Below are positions 7,409 through 10,153 of a stretch of DNA of 10,153 bases, piece by piece; position 1 is the first letter of the stretch, and each line of letters starts with the position of its first letter. The notes under the pieces were generated by a model, which saw only the letters and a list, made by a program, of their open reading frames with translations, searched no databases and was not told where the DNA came from. Made by a program: the position numbers and the translations under genes. The stretch is from Acidobacteriota bacterium (GTDB taxonomy: Bacteria; Acidobacteriota; Terriglobia; Versatilivoradales; Versatilivoraceae), in the NCBI GenBank assembly GCA_028875135.1, contig JAPPFQ010000039.1, forward strand, positions 1 through 10,153. Direction: 5' to 3'.

Positions 7409-7474
7409 ACTGAAACCACCCGCTTTCATCCTGTATGATCCGCCCCGTCGTCCGGGGCAGGGTATGGGCTATCC
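7409..7474 (+). repeat. Repeat unit C (about 66 bp)
   Basis: This unit is collinear with the preceding one: ACTGAAAC, CTTTCA, GTATGATC (7433-7440), a GC hairpin GCCCCG-TCGTC-CGGGGC (7442-7458), then GGCTATCC. The GC stem has a different sequence from that of unit B but still pairs. Downstream, a 7-bp tandem follows (ACTGACC, ACTGACC, ACTAAAC at 7475-7495) and forms part of the right terminal repeat. Confidence 0.7.
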
Positions 7475-7503
7475 ACTGACCACTGACCACTAAACACGCG
7501 TCC

Positions 7504-8316
7504 ATGCAATTGAACTGCCCGCTGGTAAACCAGGTTCTGCAGAGCTTTATCCGGGACGAGCTGAGCAAGGCGGGATTTCACCGAGTGGTGGTCGGACTGT
7601 CAGGCGGCATCGACTCGGCGGTCTCCTGCTTTCTGGCGGCCCGGGCCTTGGGTCCCGAGAATGTTCTGGCCGTAATGATGCCCTACAGGACCAGCAGTCC
7701 GGAGAGCCTCTTCGACGCTAGGGCGGTGGTCGAGGCGCTCGGAGTCCAGAGCGAGATCGTCGAAATCACATCCATCGTGGACGGCTATTTTGAGGCGCAA
7801 CTCCGGGCGAACTCCCTGCGTCGCGGCAACGCCATGGCCCGAGCCCGAATGATCGTCCTCTTCGACAAATCGATGGAGTTCAATGCCCTGGTGCTCGGCA
7901 CCTCCAACAAGACGGAACTGCTGCTCGGCTACGGTACGCTCTTCGGAGACATGGCCTCCTCGATCAATCCGATCGGAGACCTCTACAAGGCCGACATATT
8001 CAAGTTGGCCCGTTACCTGCAAGTCCCGCAATCCATTCTCGACAAGAAGCCCACGGCCGATCTTTGGGCGGGACAGTCGGACGAAGATGAGTTGGGCTTC
8101 ACCTATGCCGAAGTCGATGAACTCCTGCACGAGCTCATCGATCGTCGCGTCTCGCGGCGAGAGTTGTTGGAAAAAGGCTTCAAGAAGGACTTTGTCCAGT
8201 TGGTCGTCAACAGAATCCGAGGCTCCCAGTTCAAACGGTGCGGGCCAGTGGTATGCAAGCTGTCCCCACGATCCGTCAGTCACGACTTTCACTATCTCCG
8301 AGACTGGGGGATGTAA
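7504..8316 (+). CDS. nadE: NAD(+) synthetase, ATP-pyrophosphatase subunit
   Basis: This 270-residue enzyme adenylates nicotinate adenine dinucleotide with ATP and amidates it to NAD+, the last step of NAD synthesis. The P-loop-like pyrophosphatase motif SGGIDSAV is at 33-40. GTSNKTELLLGYGTLFGD (132-149) and PTADLWAGQSDEDE (183-196) are typical NadE motifs, and the C-terminus KRCGPVVCKLSPRS...YLRDW matches family ends. The length equals that of stand-alone, ammonia-dependent NadE, but the nitrilase gene just upstream suggests that ammonia comes from glutamine through a separate subunit. The ATG at 7504 is preceded by the terminal repeat of the intergenic element and has no recognisable Shine-Dalgarno. 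A later GTG (codon 28) would cut into the core fold, so the ATG is preferred. rsmI begins 13 bp after the stop. Confidence 0.95.
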   Translation: MQLNCPLVNQVLQSFIRDELSKAGFHRVVVGLSGGIDSAVSCFLAARALGPENVLAVMMPYRTSSPESLFDARAVVEALGVQSEIVEITSIVDGYFEAQLRANSLRRGNAMARARMIVLFDKSMEFNALVLGTSNKTELLLGYGTLFGDMASSINPIGDLYKADIFKLARYLQVPQSILDKKPTADLWAGQSDEDELGFTYAEVDELLHELIDRRVSRRELLEKGFKKDFVQLVVNRIRGSQFKRCGPVVCKLSPRSVSHDFHYLRDWGM

Positions 8317-8329
8317 TTTTGAGCGTCTC

Positions 8330-9184
8330 ATGGCAGGAACACTCTTCGTGGTAGCCACACCGATCGGGAACCTGGAAGATATAACCTTGCGCGCGCTGCG
8401 CATCCTTCGTGAAGCTGACCTGATCGCCTGCGAGGACACCCGCCACACCAAAAAACTGCTGGCCCACTACCGGATTACGACTCCGACCTCCAGCTACCAC
8501 GAGCACAATGAGCAACAGCGAACCGGTTGGCTGGTGGAACGACTGGAATCGGGAACGAACATCGCCCTGGTCAGCGACGCGGGAACGCCATCCATCTCCG
8601 ATCCGGGTTATCGCCTGGTCCGGGCCGCCCTGGAGCGCGGGGTCCGCGTTTCTCCAGTCCCCGGAGCCTGCGCAATCATTTCGGCCCTGAGCATCTCGGG
8701 GAGACCCACCGACTCCTTTGCGTTTCTGGGATTTCTTCCCGGCAGGAAAGCGGCGCGGCGCAACCGCCTGCAAGCGTTGCGGTCGGAATCCCGTACGCTG
8801 CTCTTTTTTGAGTCTCCACTGAGGCTGGCATCCACCCTGAGCGACATCGACGAGATTCTGGATTCACGAGAAGTAACCGTTGTCCGGGAGATGACCAAGG
8901 TTCACGAGCAACTGGTCACGGGAACGGCGGCCGAGCTGGCGTCCCTCTTCCGAAGCCGACGCCCCAAGGGAGAAACGGTGGTCGTCGTGGAAAAGTCATC
9001 GCCGGAGGCTGCAGCCGAGTCGGTCAACGACCGGGAACTGGATCTTCTTTTTGAAGGATTGGTGGACCAGGGCCTTTCCAGGAAGGACGCCATCAAGCAG
9101 TTGGCCAAGGAGTTGGCTTCTCCGAAGCGGGAGCTCTACCTTCGCTTGCTCCGGGAGAAAGAGCCTGCGGATGGGAAACGGTAA
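8330..9184 (+). CDS. rsmI: 16S rRNA (cytidine-1402-2'-O)-methyltransferase RsmI
   Basis: This 284-residue SAM-dependent tetrapyrrole-methylase-fold enzyme methylates the ribose of C1402 in the decoding centre of 16S rRNA. Motifs visible are VVATPIGNLEDITLRAL (8-24), CEDTRHTKKLLAHY (34-47), SDAGTPSISDPGY (82-94) and PGACAIISALSISG (111-124), followed by FAFLGFLP. The C-terminal GLSRKDAIKQLAKELASPKRELY (248-270) is the helical tail seen in RsmI. Where relatives often have YESPHR, this protein has FESPLR (160-165), a mild variation. The reading frame stays open upstream to 7883 inside nadE, but homology begins at the ATG at 8330, 13 bp after the nadE stop, with GAG at 8321-8323 as a weak ribosome binding site. 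It is probably co-transcribed with nadE. Confidence 0.96.
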   Translation: MAGTLFVVATPIGNLEDITLRALRILREADLIACEDTRHTKKLLAHYRITTPTSSYHEHNEQQRTGWLVERLESGTNIALVSDAGTPSISDPGYRLVRAALERGVRVSPVPGACAIISALSISGRPTDSFAFLGFLPGRKAARRNRLQALRSESRTLLFFESPLRLASTLSDIDEILDSREVTVVREMTKVHEQLVTGTAAELASLFRSRRPKGETVVVVEKSSPEAAAESVNDRELDLLFEGLVDQGLSRKDAIKQLAKELASPKRELYLRLLREKEPADGKR

Positions 9185-9210
9185 CAACCAAACAGTTGCA
9201 CAAGGGGAGA

Positions 9211-9216
9211 AAGGAA
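9211..9216 (+). promoter_or_regulatory. Ribosome binding site for the aminotransferase
   Basis: AAGGAA lies 6 to 7 bases before the tandem ATG at 9223 and 9226, within a purine-rich run (9203-9222). This is the clearest Shine-Dalgarno in the window and supports a start at one of the two ATGs. Confidence 0.65.
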
Positions 9217-9222
9217 AGAGAG

Positions 9223-10153
9223 ATGATGGAAAAACTGGCTGGCCGCATGGGGAGGCTGGGAACCGAAACGGCCTTTGACGTCCTGGTAAAGGCCAAGGCG
9301 CTGGAAGCGAGGGGACGCAGCGTGGTTCACCTGGAACTGGGTGAGCCGGACTTCGATACGCCCTCCAACGTGATCAGGGCTGCCGGTACCGCCCTGGAGG
9401 AAGGATACACCCATTACTGCGCTTCGGCGGGTCTGGTGGAACTGCGAGAAGCCATTGCCGACCACGTCGGGGAAACTCGCTCGGTCGACATCGATCCGGA
9501 CTGGGTCGTCGTCACGCCGGGCGCCAAGCCCATCATGTTTTTTCTGATCCTGGCCCTGGTGGAGGAAGGCGACGAAGTCATCTACCCGAACCCGGGCTTC
9601 CCCATCTACGAATCCATGATCCGTTTTTGCGGGGGCACTGCGGTCCCCTTGCCCTTGCTGGAGGAGTTCGAGTTCCGTTTCGACCCCGAGCAACTCAAAT
9701 CGAAAGTCTCGTCCAAAACCAAGTTGATCATTATCAACTCCCCCCAAAACCCGACGGGGGGCCTGCTGACCGAGAACGATCTGGCCACCGTCGCGGATCT
9801 GGCCACCCGGCATGACATCACAGTGCTATCGGATGAAATTTACTCCTGCATCATCTACGAAGGAGAGCATCGCAGCATCACCTCGATTCCGGGGATGATG
9901 GATCGCACCGTCATCCTGGACGGGTTCTCCAAGACCTTTGCCATGACCGGGTGGCGCCTCGGATACGGCATCATGAGGCCGGAACTGCAGACCCACATCT
10001 CAAAGCTGGTGACCAACAGCGTTTCCTGCACGGCACCGTTTGCCCAGCGGGCGGGGTTGGAGGCATTGGCCAACGCCGGGAGCGCCACGGCGTCAATGGT
10101 GGCGGAATTTCGCAAGCGCAGGGATTTTCTGGTCGACGCGCTGAATCGAATAC
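9223..10153 (+). CDS. PLP-dependent aminotransferase class I (aspartate aminotransferase-like), 3' end beyond window
   Basis: The first 310 codons of a fold-type I aminotransferase are visible; the frame is open to the window edge. The protein resembles the AspB/subgroup I-gamma family of aspartate or broad-specificity aminotransferases, which move amino groups between amino acids and 2-oxo acids. Motifs are LELGEPDFDTP (37-47), YTHYCASAGLVELREAI (62-78), YPNPGFPIY (121-129) and NSPQNPTGG (172-180) with the PLP-contacting N176. SDEIYS (203-208) supplies D204 and Y207. FSKTFAMTGWRLGY (235-248) contains the Schiff-base Lys237. The C-terminal substrate-carboxylate Arg should lie past the edge, so specificity cannot be judged. 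Two adjacent ATGs (9223, 9226) compete as start. It lies 38 bp after rsmI on the same strand and may belong to the same operon, without an evident pathway link. Confidence 0.92.
   Translation, partial: MMEKLAGRMGRLGTETAFDVLVKAKALEARGRSVVHLELGEPDFDTPSNVIRAAGTALEEGYTHYCASAGLVELREAIADHVGETRSVDIDPDWVVVTPGAKPIMFFLILALVEEGDEVIYPNPGFPIYESMIRFCGGTAVPLPLLEEFEFRFDPEQLKSKVSSKTKLIIINSPQNPTGGLLTENDLATVADLATRHDITVLSDEIYSCIIYEGEHRSITSIPGMMDRTVILDGFSKTFAMTGWRLGYGIMRPELQTHISKLVTNSVSCTAPFAQRAGLEALANAGSATASMVAEFRKRRDFLVDALNRI

Larger units (their letters stand above)
7288..7497. mobile_element. 210-bp MITE-like or palindromic repeat element between the NAD synthetase genes
   Basis: The left end (7288-7316) and the reverse complement of the right end (7469-7497) agree at 24 of 29 positions, so the element has imperfect terminal inverted repeats rich in AGTGG/CAGTGG. 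Inside are two tandem degenerate units (7340-7408 and 7409-7474). There is no ORF, so any mobility would depend on a transposase elsewhere. The right end stops six bases before the nadE ATG. I saw no clear target-site duplication. It could equally be an amplified structured intergenic repeat and not a transposon derivative. Confidence 0.6.

Noticed and set aside
7288..7497. CRISPR array
   Set aside because: Only two units, which are degenerate and directly abutting with no unique spacers; no cas genes nearby.
7883..8329. In-frame upstream extension of rsmI overlapping nadE in another frame
   Set aside because: The extension has low-complexity Ser/Arg-rich composition typical of a shadow frame, nadE is clearly coding there, and RsmI homology begins at the ATG at 8330.

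Overview
The window reads as chromosomal DNA of a Gram-negative bacterium. An LptD outer-membrane assembly protein is encoded, base composition is GC-rich, and all recognised genes are housekeeping genes. The mix (ilvBN, lptD, a zinc-ribbon RDD membrane protein, nadE, rsmI, a class I aminotransferase) together with short intergenic repeats would suit an Acidobacteriota-like lineage, but that is a weak inference from gene style, not a phylogenetic result.

Left half, minus strand. Reading leftwards from 5022: lptD (5022-2686), an AT-rich gap with a perfect hairpin and a good promoter candidate, ilvB (2441-717) and ilvN (647-141). The last two encode the large and small subunits of acetohydroxyacid synthase, the first common step of branched-chain amino acid synthesis. 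The last 12 bases at the left edge could be the start of a further minus-strand gene, possibly ilvC, but only four codons are visible.

Right half, plus strand. A 236-bp divergent gap separates lptD from a zinc-ribbon/RDD membrane protein (5259-6278). Next come a nitrilase-fold amidase (6400-7263) and an ATP-pyrophosphatase NAD synthetase (7504-8316). Together these look like the two halves of glutamine-dependent NAD synthetase, here as separate genes. They are followed closely by rsmI (8330-9184) and the first 310 codons of a PLP-dependent aminotransferase that runs off the right edge (9223 onward).

The most unusual content is non-coding. The gap between the two NAD synthetase genes is filled by a 210-bp element (7288-7497) bounded by imperfect 29-bp inverted repeats. 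It carries two degenerate tandem copies of a unit of about 69 bp with a GC-rich palindrome. A third, inverted copy of the unit's core lies just downstream of ilvN (about 60-119), so this is a dispersed repeat family. I see no phage, CRISPR, toxin-antitoxin, defence or other clearly novel multi-gene system, and no tRNA or rRNA.
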